From an uncultured Erythrobacter sp. (lineage in GTDB: Bacteria; Pseudomonadota; Alphaproteobacteria; Sphingomonadales; Sphingomonadaceae): a stretch of DNA of 64,000 nt. Shown in pieces: positions 7,699-16,811 of the stretch (positions are counted from its first letter, which is position 1; every line of letters begins with the position of its first letter). A model generated the notes under the pieces. That model was not told where the DNA came from. It was given only the letters and a program-made list of their open reading frames with translations, and searched no databases. The position numbers were made by a program, and so were the translations under genes. Location: positions 248,001 to 312,000 of the forward strand of contig CANLZP010000002.1 in the NCBI GenBank assembly GCA_947495695.1. The letters are read 5' to 3'.

Positions 7699-10359
7699 AT
7701 GACGTCGACTAACGAAATCCGCCGCTCTTTCCTCGACTATTTTTCGGGGGCTGGTCATGCCGAGGCTGCCAGTGCGCCTTTGGTGCCGTATAATGATCCC
7801 ACATTGATGTTCATCAATGCAGGCATGGTGCCCTTCAAGAACGCCTTTACCGGCCTAGAATTGCCTCCAGCGCCGCGCGTCACAAGTTCGCAGAAATGTG
7901 TCCGGGCTGGCGGCAAGCACAATGATCTTGATAATGTTGGCTATACTGCCCGGCACCACACCTTCTTCGAGATGTTAGGCAATTTTTCCTTCGGTGACTA
8001 TTTCAAGGAGCAGGCGATTCAGCATGCGTGGACATTGCTGACGAAGGAATGGGGCCTGTCGCCGGACAAGTTGACGGTGACAGTTTACCACACCGATGAT
8101 GAAGCATTTGACCTCTGGCGCAAGATTTCGGGTCTGCCTGAAGAACGCATTATTCGCATCTCCACCAATGACAATTTTTGGTCGATGGGTGATACAGGGC
8201 CTTGTGGTCCGTGCTCAGAGATATTCTACGATCACGGCGATCACATTTTTGGTGGTCCTCCGGGAAGTCCCGATGAAGATGGTGACCGTTTCGTAGAGAT
8301 CTGGAACCTGGTCTTCATGCAGTTCGAGCAGAGCGCGAATGGATCGCGCGAGGATCTGCCTAAACCATCGATTGATACAGGTATGGGCCTGGAACGCATC
8401 GCGGCGGTGATGCAGGGCGTGCATGACAATTACGAGACAGACACGTTCAAGGCGCTGATCGGCGCTTCAGAAAGCTTGACGGGTGTGAAAGCAGAAGGCG
8501 ATAATTCGGCTAGTCATAGGGTCATTGCGGATCATTTGCGATCTAGCGGGTTCTTGATGGCGGATGGTGTATTGCCGTCCAACGAAGGGCGCGGATATGT
8601 TCTGCGCCGCATTATGCGCCGCGCCATGCGCCATGCCCATTTGTTAGGCGCTAGCGAGCCATTGATGCATCGCCTTGTGCCAGCTTTGGTCACCGAGATG
8701 GGTCAGGCCTATCCTGAATTGCAGCGCGGCCAGGCATTGATCGAAGAAGTGTTGGAGCGCGAGGAAACCCAGTTTCGCAAAACGTTGAAAAATGGCTTGC
8801 GACTGCTGGATGAAGCAACCGGCGAGATGACCGATGGTGGTGAGTTGGATGGCGAGACCGCTTTCAAACTATATGACACTTTCGGCTTTCCTTATGATTT
8901 GACCGAGGATGCGCTGCGTTCGCGCGGAATCGGCGTGGATCGTGCTGGATTCGATAGCGCAATGGATCGTCAGAAGGCGGCTGCACGCGCGGCTTGGAAG
9001 GGATCTGGCGAGGCAGCATCAGGCGCGGTGTGGTTCGATATTGCCGAGCGGGAGGGAGCGACGGAGTTCACTGGCTATTCCTCGACATCCGGCGAGGGTA
9101 TCGTGCAGGCGATTGTCGATGCGGATGGTAATCAGGTCGACGCAGCCACTCAGGGTGACAAGGTTACTGTCATCACCAACCAGACGCCATTTTATGGCGA
9201 GTCAGGCGGCCAAGCAGGCGACATGGGTACTATCAGCTCTGCCAATGGCCTGCACATGAGCGTTGAGGACACTAGCAAGCCCCTGGGTAAGCTGCATGCC
9301 ATGACAGGCACGATCACCGCAGGAACGCTGGAAAAAGGTGCCACGGTGCATCTGGACGTCGATGTCGCGCGCCGTGACAAGATTCGCGCAAACCACTCTG
9401 CGACCCATTTGGTTCATGCCGCCTTGCGCAACCAGTTGGGCGAGCATGTCACCCAAAAGGGATCTTTGGTCGCGCAGGACCGCCTGCGGTTTGATTTTTC
9501 CCATCCTAAGCCTTTGTCGGCAAACGATATTGCCCAAATTGAAGCGGAAGTGAACGCAGAGATTCAGGCCAATATCGAGGTTTCAACCCGCCTGATGAGC
9601 CCCGATGAAGCCGTTGAAGCGGGCGCATTGGCGTTGTTTGGCGAGAAATATGGCGACGAGGTGCGCGTGCTATCCATGGGTAGGCATAGCAATGAAGGTC
9701 GCAATTACTCCGTTGAATTGTGCGGCGGTACCCATGTCAAAGCTACAGGCGATATTGGCTTGTTCCGGGTCATTTCCGAAGGAGCTGTCAGCTCTGGCGT
9801 CCGCCGGATCGAGGCGCTGACTGGAGAAGCTGCGCGCGATTGGCTGGTCAGCCGTGAAGAAGCCTTGAAGGAAGCGGCTAGCGTCATTCGCGCAACGCCT
9901 GAAGAAGTTCCATCCAGAATTGCAGCGCTGCTGGATGACCGGCGCAGGCTGGAGAAAGAACTGGCCGAAGCGCAAAAGGCACTGGCCCTTGGCGGCGGAG
10001 GCGCGGCATCTGCTGACGGACCGGTTGATGAAGACATTGGCGGCGTGAACTTCAGTGGTCAGGTTTTGTACGGCCTGAACCCAAAAGAGCTGCGTCCGCT
10101 TTTGGACGAGGCCAAGACGCGTCTGGGCAGCGGAATTGCAGCGATTTGCGCGGTCAACGATGGCAAGGCGGCCTTCGCTGTGGCTGTAACCGATGATTTG
10201 ACCAAGCGTTTCAGCGCGGTTGATCTCGTCCAGCTTGGGGTTGAAACTCTAGGCGGGAAAGGTGGTGGCGGTCGCCCGGACATGGCGCAGGGCGGTGGCC
10301 CAGATGGCAGTAAAGGCGATGACGCTTTGGCAGCCGTTCGCGCCGCTATTGCTGGTTAG
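7699..10359 (+). CDS. alaS: Alanyl-tRNA synthetase
   Basis: This enzyme charges tRNA-Ala with alanine and edits mischarged Ser and Gly. The 886-aa length is standard. The aminoacylation domain begins at once ([14 protein letters not shown]) and contains the class II motif region [15 protein letters not shown] and the segment [20 protein letters not shown]. The editing domain has its zinc-binding residues His566 and His570 (HSATH) and Cys675 and His679 (CGGTH). The C-terminal C-Ala domain ends in the glycine-rich [16 protein letters not shown]. The ATG at 7699 is the first in frame and fits family N termini, though its ribosome binding site is weak. The stop overlaps the convergent GFA-family gene by 4 bases. 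Confidence 0.98.
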   Translation: MTSTNEIRRSFLDYFSGAGHAEAASAPLVPYNDPTLMFINAGMVPFKNAFTGLELPPAPRVTSSQKCVRAGGKHNDLDNVGYTARHHTFFEMLGNFSFGDYFKEQAIQHAWTLLTKEWGLSPDKLTVTVYHTDDEAFDLWRKISGLPEERIIRISTNDNFWSMGDTGPCGPCSEIFYDHGDHIFGGPPGSPDEDGDRFVEIWNLVFMQFEQSANGSREDLPKPSIDTGMGLERIAAVMQGVHDNYETDTFKALIGASESLTGVKAEGDNSASHRVIADHLRSSGFLMADGVLPSNEGRGYVLRRIMRRAMRHAHLLGASEPLMHRLVPALVTEMGQAYPELQRGQALIEEVLEREETQFRKTLKNGLRLLDEATGEMTDGGELDGETAFKLYDTFGFPYDLTEDALRSRGIGVDRAGFDSAMDRQKAAARAAWKGSGEAASGAVWFDIAEREGATEFTGYSSTSGEGIVQAIVDADGNQVDAATQGDKVTVITNQTPFYGESGGQAGDMGTISSANGLHMSVEDTSKPLGKLHAMTGTITAGTLEKGATVHLDVDVARRDKIRANHSATHLVHAALRNQLGEHVTQKGSLVAQDRLRFDFSHPKPLSANDIAQIEAEVNAEIQANIEVSTRLMSPDEAVEAGALALFGEKYGDEVRVLSMGRHSNEGRNYSVELCGGTHVKATGDIGLFRVISEGAVSSGVRRIEALTGEAARDWLVSREEALKEAASVIRATPEEVPSRIAALLDDRRRLEKELAEAQKALALGGGGAASADGPVDEDIGGVNFSGQVLYGLNPKELRPLLDEAKTRLGSGIAAICAVNDGKAAFAVAVTDDLTKRFSAVDLVQLGVETLGGKGGGGRPDMAQGGGPDGSKGDDALAAVRAAIAG

Positions 10360-10835
10360 CCCGAGAAAACAACGCGAAGCACCGACGGGGTGAACACCAG
10401 CATACTGGCTTTATCGCCATTTGTTTTGGGCAGGTTATCAGCGACATCTTCGAACCGTGTACCATAGAATATATGGCGCGCAGATTTAGGTTTGTCAGCC
10501 TGCTCAGGGATCATAGCGGCAGGGACAAACGCCAGCTGAGGCATGCCTGGACCGTCCAATAAGGCCATGACGGGGTGCTTGCAGCTTTTGCAGGTTCCGC
10601 GTTCCAGACCACCCTTTTGCAAGTGGCGTGTGAACTCAATCGTGCCAGGCGTTTGCACCTTGACCTTCTTCGCCAGCATCAGGGTCGCATCGCCATAATT
10701 ACCGGGATAGACCGATTGGCAAATTGTGCAGTGGCAATAGAAACGGACCTTGGGCATCTGCTCGATCGCAATAGAGCTGGCACCGCACGGGCATCGGCCA
10801 ATTATCGCAGGAGTGAGGGCTTCATTCGGGGCCAT
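10356..10835 (-). CDS. GFA-family (Mss4-like) zinc-binding protein
   Basis: A 159-aa protein of the glutathione-dependent formaldehyde-activating (GFA) fold family. Members are small zinc proteins, and most have no proven activity. Zinc-ligand motifs are visible: CPCG near the N terminus, CHCTICQ (CxCxxC) shortly after, and CKSC in the middle. The start is the ATG at 10835, preceded by AAAGGAAAG; the in-frame ATG five codons upstream lies inside that ribosome binding site. The gene is convergent with alaS, overlapping it by 4 bases. The formaldehyde role should not be assumed, since no glutathione or formaldehyde gene adjoins it. Confidence 0.8.
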   Translation of the reverse strand: MAPNEALTPAIIGRCPCGASSIAIEQMPKVRFYCHCTICQSVYPGNYGDATLMLAKKVKVQTPGTIEFTRHLQKGGLERGTCKSCKHPVMALLDGPGMPQLAFVPAAMIPEQADKPKSARHIFYGTRFEDVADNLPKTNGDKASMLVFTPSVLRVVFSG

Positions 10836-10888
10836 CTTCTTTCCTTTCATCGGGCGCGGTCAGCCGGTTAAACGGTGCAAGTCCGGGT

Positions 10889-12649
10889 TTAGCTATCTAA
10901 TGTCGATGTGCGTAATTGCGGTTTGCGATCAAGATTGCCGTCCCGCTCCAATTGGGCGCGAAATTCGTCGCGCTTCTCGTGGATGGATGCGATCACTGGC
11001 CCCATCGGAACGCCGATGTCTACCAACACGGCCTCGGACAATTGTAGCGAGCTTTCCAACGTCTCAGGTACGGCATGGCTTGCCCCTGCGCGGTACAATT
11101 CTGCTGCTCGGCGGGTGTCTCGAGCACGAGCGACGATTAAAAGGTCGGGGTAATTGCTACGCAGTTTCGTCACTAGCCGTTGGGCGAGCACGGGTTCATC
11201 CATAGTCAGCACTACGGCAGCTGCTGTCTCGATACCCAGACGCGACAAGGCATCCCCGCGCGCCGCATCGCCAAATGTTGCCCGAAACCCCCTACGCTTG
11301 GCCTCAGCAATCAAGTCTGCATCGGAATCTATCGCAACATAGGGTTTGTCATGAGCGGCCAGCATATCTGCGATCAAGCGACCAACCCGGCCCGCGCCGA
11401 TAATGATGGTCTTGCCCTCCGAAACATCGTCATCGGGCATTTCGGGAACCGGCTCAACTTTCAATGCGATTATACGACCCAACTTAGCCAAAACCGGCGT
11501 CACCGTCAGGCCGATGGCCGTCACAATCTGCCAGAATTGGGCGGTGCCGGGCTGGATCAACATGGCCGAACCGGCTGCGGCCAACACGATCAGGGTTGTC
11601 TCGCTGGGGCTGGCCATTAACACGCCGGTCTCTGCCGATGTGCTGCGCCGCGCGCCCATCAACCGCAGCAGCAGAAACGTGATAAAAGCCTTGAACACAA
11701 GAACCATCACTACAGCCGCCAAGATAGCACCCAGGTTGCTCCAGATAGTCGCCAGATCGATACTCATACCGACGGTAATCAGGAAGATACCCAGGGCGAG
11801 GCCCTTGAACGGCTCCATAATCCCTTCGACTTCGCCGTGATATTCGGTTTCTGCAATCAAGAGGCCCGCGATCAATGCGCCAACGATCGGTGATAGGCCG
11901 ACAGCGGCTGTGGCCAAACTCGATCCGATCACCACCAGCAGAGATGCAGCCAGAAACAATTCCGGGCTTTTGGTCCGCGCGGCTTGGGCGAACAGGCGGG
12001 GCAGGGCAAGTCGCCCCAAAACCAGCAATGCCGCCACCACAAGGCCTCCCTGCCAAAGGGTTGTGACCAATCCCTCCCATCCTTCGGACTGGGCATTGGG
12101 CGCCATCGCACCCAAAATAAACACAATCGGGACGATCATGATGTCTTCGAACAAAAGCATGGACAGCGCGGCTCTGCCAACCGGCGACGATGTGCCAGAA
12201 ATGGGCAAAACGATTGCGGTGGAGGAGAAGGCCAGGGCAAAACCCAATGCCAAGGCCCCTGTCCAATATTGCCCAATCATAGCCAGGGCCATGGCCAGCG
12301 ACGAGCCAATGATGATCAACTCCAGCGCGCCTAGGCCGAACACCAGGCGGCGCATCTGCCATAAGCGTTTGAACGACAGTTCCAGCCCGATGGTGAACAG
12401 CAGCAGGATTATGCCAAATTCGGCAAAGGGTTCCAATCCATCCGGATCGGAAATGGTGACATGACCCAACCACGGATATTCATAGACCATGCTGCCTAGC
12501 CCAAATGGGCCGACCGCAATGCCGATCAGGATGAATCCGATGACAGGGGTAATGCGAAAGCGGGTAAATACAGGAATCACAATTCCTGCTGCGCCCAGAA
12601 TTACCAGCGCATCGGTCAGCATAGGAGAAGGAGCGAGTTCGCCAGCCAC
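10889..12649 (-). CDS. CPA2-family monovalent cation:proton antiporter with TrkA-N domain (KefB/KefC-like)
   Basis: An inner-membrane antiporter exchanging K+ or Na+ for protons. The first ~390 residues hold about 12 hydrophobic segments of the Na+/H+ exchanger fold, including ITPVIGFILIGIAVGPFGLG and the half-helix region ALAFSSTAIVLPIS. Residues about 405-530 form a Rossmann-type TrkA-N/RCK domain starting IIIGAGRVGRLIADMLA, the usual nucleotide-responsive gate in Kef systems. The chosen start is a GTG at 12649 with a poor ribosome binding site; an ATG at 12622 is the alternative. No KefF/KefG partner is adjacent. Whether it is glutathione-gated cannot be told from the sequence. Confidence 0.88.
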   Translation of the reverse strand: MAGELAPSPMLTDALVILGAAGIVIPVFTRFRITPVIGFILIGIAVGPFGLGSMVYEYPWLGHVTISDPDGLEPFAEFGIILLLFTIGLELSFKRLWQMRRLVFGLGALELIIIGSSLAMALAMIGQYWTGALALGFALAFSSTAIVLPISGTSSPVGRAALSMLLFEDIMIVPIVFILGAMAPNAQSEGWEGLVTTLWQGGLVVAALLVLGRLALPRLFAQAARTKSPELFLAASLLVVIGSSLATAAVGLSPIVGALIAGLLIAETEYHGEVEGIMEPFKGLALGIFLITVGMSIDLATIWSNLGAILAAVVMVLVFKAFITFLLLRLMGARRSTSAETGVLMASPSETTLIVLAAAGSAMLIQPGTAQFWQIVTAIGLTVTPVLAKLGRIIALKVEPVPEMPDDDVSEGKTIIIGAGRVGRLIADMLAAHDKPYVAIDSDADLIAEAKRRGFRATFGDAARGDALSRLGIETAAAVVLTMDEPVLAQRLVTKLRSNYPDLLIVARARDTRRAAELYRAGASHAVPETLESSLQLSEAVLVDIGVPMGPVIASIHEKRDEFRAQLERDGNLDRKPQLRTSTLDS

Positions 12650-12745
12650 ACTGAGTGACTAGTCATACTGGTTGCCGCTGTCACCTGCATAGCGCAGATG
12701 ATTGGGCAGTTTTTTGCATCAATCTGGCCAAGCCGACCGATAAAT

Positions 12746-12776
12746 GAAAAAGGGGAGACAAATGCCTCCCCTTTTC
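12746..12776 (-). terminator. Terminator downstream of icd
   Basis: An AAAAGGGGAG / CTCCCCTTTT stem with an 8-base loop lies between the ends of the icd and antiporter genes. Read on the minus strand it ends in a T run, as a Rho-independent terminator for icd. The A-tract on the other side would let it work in both directions. Confidence 0.82.
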
Positions 12777-12800
12777 AATTCTCAATTGTTGGTCAGGCGA

Positions 12801-14015
12801 TTAGCCAGCCATTTCTGTTTCCAGATTGGTCACAATCGCTTCGAAGAACTGCTCTGTGGTTAGCCAGTTCTGCTCTGGACCGATCAACAGTGCCAAATCC
12901 TTGGTCATCTGGCCCTTTTCAACCGTTTCAATGCAGACGCGCTCGAGCGTCTCTGCAAATTGGACCACTTCGGGAGTGTTGTCGAACTTGCCGCGATACA
13001 TCAGGCCGCGCGTCCATGCGAAGATCGACGCAATCGGGTTGGTCGAGGTCGCTTTGCCCTGCTGATGCTGGCGATAATGGCGGGTGACAGTGCCGTGTGC
13101 GGCTTCTGCTTCGACCCGGTCACCCGATGGTGTCATCAAAACCGAAGTCATCAGACCGAGTGAGCCAAAACCTTGTGCAACCGTGTCTGACTGAACGTCG
13201 CCGTCATAGTTCTTACACGCCCATACGAACTTGCCGTTCCACTTCATGGCCGCAGCGACCATGTCGTCGATCAGGCGGTGTTCGTAATGGATGCCAGCTT
13301 CGTCGAACTTGTCTTTGAACTCGGCCTCGAAGACTTCTTCGAACAGATCCTTGAACCGGCCATCGTACTTTTTCATGATGGTGTTCTTGGTCGACAGATA
13401 CACAGGCCATTTGCGGTCGAGTCCGTAATTCATCGAGGCGCGTGCAAAGTCGCGGATCGAATCGTCAAGATTGTACATCGCCATGGCAACGCCCGAGCTT
13501 TCAAACTCGAACACTTCCAGATCGATATTCTTGCCATCAGCACCTTCAAACACGAGGCGGAGCTTGCCAGCGCCCGGGATCAGCGTGTCAGTTGCGCGGT
13601 ATTGGTCACCGAAAGCGTGACGGCCGATCACGATAGGATCGGTCCAGCCAGGAACCAGACGCGGCACATTGTCGATAACGATAGGCTCGCGGAATACTAC
13701 GCCACCCAAGATGTTACGGATGGTGCCGTTGGGTGAGCGCCACATCTTCTTGAGGTCAAATTCCTCAACGCGCGCTTCATCGGGAGTGATGGTGGCACAT
13801 TTTACGCCTACACCGTGTTCCTTGATCGCATTGGCGGCATCGATTGTGATTTGATCGTCTGTCTCGTCGCGCTTTTCGATCGACAAATCGTAATATTTCA
13901 GATCGATATCAAGATAAGGCAGGATCAAGCGTTCGCGGATCCACTGCCAAATGATTCTTGTCATTTCGTCGCCATCAAGTTCAACGACCGGATTTTTGAC
14001 CTGAATTTTCTGCAT
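12801..14015 (-). CDS. icd: NADP-dependent isocitrate dehydrogenase
   Basis: This TCA-cycle enzyme converts isocitrate to 2-oxoglutarate and CO2 while reducing NADP+. The 404-aa protein belongs to the dimeric subfamily shared by alphaproteobacteria and eukaryotic cytosol/mitochondria. It starts [19 protein letters not shown], has the substrate-binding segment [19 protein letters not shown], and the metal-binding region [20 protein letters not shown] near residues 260-280, followed by [12 protein letters not shown]. It appears monocistronic, with a strong terminator behind it and a terminated tRNA-Val gene upstream on the same strand. Confidence 0.97.
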   Translation of the reverse strand: MQKIQVKNPVVELDGDEMTRIIWQWIRERLILPYLDIDLKYYDLSIEKRDETDDQITIDAANAIKEHGVGVKCATITPDEARVEEFDLKKMWRSPNGTIRNILGGVVFREPIVIDNVPRLVPGWTDPIVIGRHAFGDQYRATDTLIPGAGKLRLVFEGADGKNIDLEVFEFESSGVAMAMYNLDDSIRDFARASMNYGLDRKWPVYLSTKNTIMKKYDGRFKDLFEEVFEAEFKDKFDEAGIHYEHRLIDDMVAAAMKWNGKFVWACKNYDGDVQSDTVAQGFGSLGLMTSVLMTPSGDRVEAEAAHGTVTRHYRQHQQGKATSTNPIASIFAWTRGLMYRGKFDNTPEVVQFAETLERVCIETVEKGQMTKDLALLIGPEQNWLTTEQFFEAIVTNLETEMAG

Positions 14016-14116
14016 ATCTACCCTGCTTGTCTGTGTCGCCGGATTAAGGCGGGGGGAATTTGTGTTGGGCGCGCTTTAGCAGAGGTGCTGCCTCGCGCAA
14101 GGTGTGGCGCCAGAAA

Positions 14117-14146
14117 CGAAAAAGCCCGCCGTGTCTGGCGAGCTTT
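14117..14146 (-). terminator. Terminator of the tRNA-Val transcript
   Basis: On the minus strand AAAGCTCGCC and GGCGGGCTTT pair over 10 bp with one G-U wobble around a 6-base loop, followed directly by TTTTTCG. It starts 10 bases after the tRNA-Val 3' end, which fits a dedicated tRNA terminator. Confidence 0.8.
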
Positions 14147-14155
14147 GTCATCCGA

Positions 14156-14230
14156 TGGTGGGCGTAGAGAGAGTTGAACTCCCGACCCCTGCGATGTCAA
14201 CACAGTGCTCTACCACTGAGCTATACGCCC
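14156..14230 (-). tRNA. tRNA-Val (anticodon GAC)
   Basis: The minus strand folds as a complete cloverleaf. The acceptor is GGGCGTA/TACGCCC, the D arm contains AGCTCAGTGGTAGAGC, the anticodon stem is CTGTG/CGCAG with loop TTGACAT, the T loop contains GTTCAACTC, and CCA is encoded. The anticodon GAC (complement of 14196-14198) reads GUC and GUU valine codons. The strong terminator follows 10 bases later. Confidence 0.97.
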
Positions 14231-14307
14231 ACACTGTCGGATAGCCGCTTTATTGCGACAGGCGCGCCGTCTAGCGGCCCTTTATAAGACAAGCAAGGGG
14301 TATTGGT

Positions 14308-14700
14308 TCAGGAAAGGCTTGCTTCGGCCTGGTCTTCGAACACACGCTCCACTTCCAGCACCAAATCGCGCAGATGGAACGGCTTTGACAGGACCTTGGC
14401 GTGGGGCTGTTCACGGCTCGCGCGCAACGAAACGGCAGCAAATCCAGTTATAAACATCACCTTCGTGCGAGGGCTGAGCTCGGCACATTTCTGTGCCAGT
14501 TCGATGCCGTCCATTTCGGGCATGACGATGTCTGACAACAGCAGGTCAAAATCTTCCCGCTCCAACAAAGGCACAGCTTCCGTGCCGCGGTCCACGGCCA
14601 CAACGTCATAGCCGGCCTTTTCCAAGGCCCGAGCCAGATAGGCGCGCATGGCGTCTTCGTCCTCTGCAAGGAGGATTCGCAAATTGGATGCAACAGTCAT
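14308..14700 (-). CDS. cpdR: Single-domain response regulator, CpdR type
   Basis: A 130-aa stand-alone receiver domain. In Caulobacter, unphosphorylated CpdR recruits the ClpXP protease to the cell pole and primes it for substrates, and the CckA-ChpT relay switches it off. The receiver has the acidic pocket LLAEDED near residue 11-15, the phosphoacceptor in SDIVMPEMDG, the conserved Thr in FITGFA and Lys in SKPFHLRDL. There is no output domain. The CpdR assignment rests on size, on close likeness to the CckA receiver, and on the neighbouring N-formylglutamate amidohydrolase gene, a pairing common in alphaproteobacteria. DivK is the main alternative but usually sits beside pleD. Confidence 0.82.
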   Translation of the reverse strand: MTVASNLRILLAEDEDAMRAYLARALEKAGYDVVAVDRGTEAVPLLEREDFDLLLSDIVMPEMDGIELAQKCAELSPRTKVMFITGFAAVSLRASREQPHAKVLSKPFHLRDLVLEVERVFEDQAEASLS

Positions 14701-14796
14701 GCGGCCTATCTAGCCGGAACAATTTAAGAAAACTTTGTCATCGGCCATGTTTTCGCCCCTTTGACAGAGGTGGGCGCAGCAGGCAGCATCCTCTCC

Positions 14797-15759
14797 ATGC
14801 CGGAAATCACCCCTATCGATGCCGATTCGCAGTCTTCAATGCGACGCTATAGCGGTGGGTTTATCGGGGATGAGGCAGGGGCCAAGGCCTTTACATTTAC
14901 CGCACCTGCTAACCAAACGATCCCAATCGTGATCGCCGTGCCCCATGCTGGGCGGCATTATCCCGAGGCGGTGCAATCCAACATGCGCGAGCCTGGCCAT
15001 TGCGCGCTGCGATTGGAAGATCGATATGTCGATGCGCTGGCCCAAGAAGTTGCCCGGCAAACCGGCGCAGGCCTGCTGGTCGCGCACGCCCCGCGAGCGA
15101 TGCTGGACCTCAACCGAGCAACCGATGATGTCGATTGGGGCATGATTGCGGGGAAGACCCGAAGCAGAACAATGCATTCGCAATCCAATCGGCGCGCGCG
15201 CAGCGGGCTGGGGCTGATACCGCGCCGCCTGGGTGGCTTTGGTGAAATATGGAGAAGCGCGATTGATCCGGCAGAGCTGGATGCGCGCATTGAGGGAATT
15301 CATCGCCCCTATCACGAGGCTTTGGCCAAGGAATTGGCGCGGACCAAAGACGAATGGGGAGCGGTGTTACTGGTGGATTTGCACTCCATGCCTCCCTTGC
15401 GAAAGCAATTTGGTGAGGAGCACGCCGCGCAATTTGTGTTGGGCGACCGTTTCGGTGCGTCGTGTGATGCAAGTTTGATTGGTCGTGCGTTGCAGCATTT
15501 CGAGGATTACGGGCAGGTGGCAGCGCACAACCGGCCCTATGCTGGCGGTTTCGTGTTGGATAACCATTGTGCACCGCGCCGGGGAATTCATGGTGTCCAA
15601 GTGGAAGTGTGCCGTTCAACCTATCTTGACCAGCGCATGGAGCAGCCTGGCTCTCAGATGCCCTCTGTGGCGCAATCATTGGCAGTAATGGTCCGAGAAT
15701 TGGGCGCAGCCACCGCACAACTGCCGCATGGCGGGGTTTTCCCTCAAGCCGCCGAATAG
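14797..15759 (+). CDS. N-formylglutamate amidohydrolase family protein
   Basis: Members hydrolyse N-formyl-L-glutamate to formate and glutamate, the last step of one histidine degradation route. The 320-aa protein contains the family motif VPHAGRHYPE near its N terminus, LRLEDRYVDALA, RAMLDLNRATDDVDW, LLVDLHSMPP and the C-terminal GIHGVQVEVCRSTYLD. His and Asp/Glu residues in these motifs are expected metal ligands. I use the ATG at 14797, since the TTG at 14761 would add a low-complexity leader. No other hut gene is near, so a role other than histidine use is possible. It is divergent from cpdR with about 95 bases between them. Confidence 0.85.
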   Translation: MPEITPIDADSQSSMRRYSGGFIGDEAGAKAFTFTAPANQTIPIVIAVPHAGRHYPEAVQSNMREPGHCALRLEDRYVDALAQEVARQTGAGLLVAHAPRAMLDLNRATDDVDWGMIAGKTRSRTMHSQSNRRARSGLGLIPRRLGGFGEIWRSAIDPAELDARIEGIHRPYHEALAKELARTKDEWGAVLLVDLHSMPPLRKQFGEEHAAQFVLGDRFGASCDASLIGRALQHFEDYGQVAAHNRPYAGGFVLDNHCAPRRGIHGVQVEVCRSTYLDQRMEQPGSQMPSVAQSLAVMVRELGAATAQLPHGGVFPQAAE

Positions 15760-15776
15760 CGGGTTCATCACCTAAG

Positions 15777-15808
15777 AAAAAACCACCCCGTGCTTTCGCA
15801 CGAGGTGG
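15777..15808 (-). terminator. Strong Rho-independent terminator (GAAA loop)
   Basis: On the minus strand CCACCTCGTGC pairs with GCACGGGGTGG over 11 bp (one U-G) around a GAAA tetraloop, and TTTTTT follows. It ends either a long sapC 3' UTR or, more likely, the small-RNA candidate just before it. Confidence 0.85.
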
Positions 15809-15888
15809 CCAAGTTCAGGGAGTTTGCGCGCCTTGCGGCGCACATATCGGTGGAGCCTTGAGGGGGGAGGGTATGCGCTCCGCCGATG
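15777..15888 (-). ncRNA. Candidate small RNA with a C-rich loop
   Basis: About 110 bases on the minus strand between sapC and the convergent amidohydrolase fold into three hairpins. The first has an 11-bp stem (15877-15887 with 15846-15856, one C-A mismatch) and a 20-base loop containing CCCTCCCCCCTC, complementary to purine-rich ribosome binding sites. The second is GCGCC-GCAA-GGCGC. The third is a strong terminator with a GAAA loop. A plausible sigma-70 promoter lies at the right place: TTGAAC (15917-15922), a 17-base gap, TATTTA (15894-15899). Alphaproteobacterial sRNAs with pyrimidine-rich anti-Shine-Dalgarno loops are known. A 60-aa frame covers the region but looks non-coding. The prediction rests on structure alone. 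Confidence 0.5.
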
Positions 15889-15893
15889 CTCCA

Positions 15894-15922
15894 TAAATAA
15901 GACCAGCGAAGGGCCTGTTCAA
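15894..15922 (-). promoter_or_regulatory. Possible sigma-70 promoter for the small-RNA candidate
   Basis: On the minus strand TTGAAC and TATTTA are separated by exactly 17 bases. The -35 element sits inside the sapC terminator loop. Transcription would start around 15888, at the base of the first small-RNA hairpin. Confidence 0.35.
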
Positions 15923-15936
15923 CCCCCGCGCTGGTC
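15894..15936 (-). terminator. Probable sapC terminator
   Basis: The perfect inverted repeat GACCAGCG / CGCTGGTC (15929-15936 with 15901-15908) has a 20-base loop and is followed on the minus strand by TTATTTAT. It lies 22 bases after the sapC stop. Confidence 0.55.
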
Positions 15937-15958
15937 AAATTTTCAACCAAATTGTCGT

Positions 15959-16735
15959 TTAGCTTGCGGCGTTCGGCGCAGGAATTTTGCCCTGCTCTTG
16001 CTGCTTCAAGAACACCGTGCGCATCAGGCCAAGTGAGAACAGGTGCGACAACACGACCGACAAAATTCCGTTGGAATTGAGCGTTTTCAAAGTGTCAGCC
16101 GGCAGTTCGCGCAGCTTTTTCTCGTCAATCATTTGAAACCCACGGTACACATAAGGCTTTTCAGGATCCTCGTTCTGAGTGATCGCAACTTCGCCTTCCA
16201 TGAACAGGTCCAGCTTCTTCATTTCTTCAATGAAAGCTTTCGTGCGTTGGCCGGATTCTTCAAATTTCTGGCAAAAGTCCAAAATTTGCTTGGTGTATTC
16301 GCTCGGGCCGTTTTCGTCGTCAAACAGCTCGTTGCCTTCTTTTTGATCCGCAATCGTACCTGTCGATGGATCAAAACACAGCGACATTTCTTCAGCATCT
16401 TTCTGAAGACGTGCCAGCATGAACGGGTAACGCCGCGCGTAGGCGGGAATATAGACGCCGTCTTCCAACTTGTTGTCACCATCAACGAAGACGTTCACGC
16501 CTTCGTTCAAGCCCATCAGAGCAATGGGAAGTGGATCATCGCCAGCGGTGAAAACGATCGGGTAATCGCGCTGGGCATCAACGAATTCGTCAATCGTCAG
16601 CGGGATCGCATGAGTCGCGGCAAGAAAACTTGCGTCTTCGAACTGCTTGGACTTCCAGCCTTTATGGTCACGGCTGTTGAGCGGCAAAAGATCTTTATAA
16701 AACAGGGGCAGATTGGGCTGCGGCGCGCTGGCCAT
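15959..16735 (-). CDS. SapC family protein
   Basis: A 258-aa protein of the SapC family. The family is named after a Campylobacter S-layer-associated gene, and its function in sphingomonads is not established. The N terminus NLPLFYKDLLPLNSRDHKGW and the segment FVDAQRDYPIVFTAGDDPLPIALMGLNEG are typical. It is soluble in character with no signal peptide, and highly charged around residues 110-190. A GGAGAG ribosome binding site precedes the ATG at 16735. The gene sits between two terminators and so is probably transcribed alone. In other alphaproteobacteria sapC often accompanies tryptophan halogenase and TonB-receptor genes; none is here. Confidence 0.88.
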   Translation of the reverse strand: MASAPQPNLPLFYKDLLPLNSRDHKGWKSKQFEDASFLAATHAIPLTIDEFVDAQRDYPIVFTAGDDPLPIALMGLNEGVNVFVDGDNKLEDGVYIPAYARRYPFMLARLQKDAEEMSLCFDPSTGTIADQKEGNELFDDENGPSEYTKQILDFCQKFEESGQRTKAFIEEMKKLDLFMEGEVAITQNEDPEKPYVYRGFQMIDEKKLRELPADTLKTLNSNGILSVVLSHLFSLGLMRTVFLKQQEQGKIPAPNAAS

Positions 16736-16767
16736 GGCTTCTCTCCGAAGAAAAATGATAGAATTGT

Positions 16768-16799
16768 AAAAACGGCCTGTCTGGAACCCCAGCAGGCCG
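16768..16799 (-). terminator. Terminator of the FAD-linked oxidoreductase gene
   Basis: On the minus strand CGGCCTG-CTGG-GGTT-CCAG-A-CAGGCCG forms an 11-bp stem with a single bulged base, followed by TTTTTAC. It lies between the oxidoreductase stop and the sapC start and separates their transcripts. Confidence 0.85.
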
Positions 16800-16811
16800 A
16801 ACGCGGGCGCT

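Noticed and set aside
10356-10835. GFA-family gene as a formaldehyde detoxification enzyme
   Set aside because: Only the zinc fold can be supported. No glutathione-dependent formaldehyde dehydrogenase is nearby and most family members lack that activity.
11484-12473. 329-codon frame overlapping the antiporter gene in another frame
   Set aside because: Arg/Pro/His-rich translation typical of a shifted frame; the antiporter frame has clear membrane helices and a TrkA-N domain.
15768-15950. 60-aa frame on the minus strand after sapC
   Set aside because: It runs through two terminator hairpins and has no ribosome binding site or homology. A non-coding RNA explains the region better.
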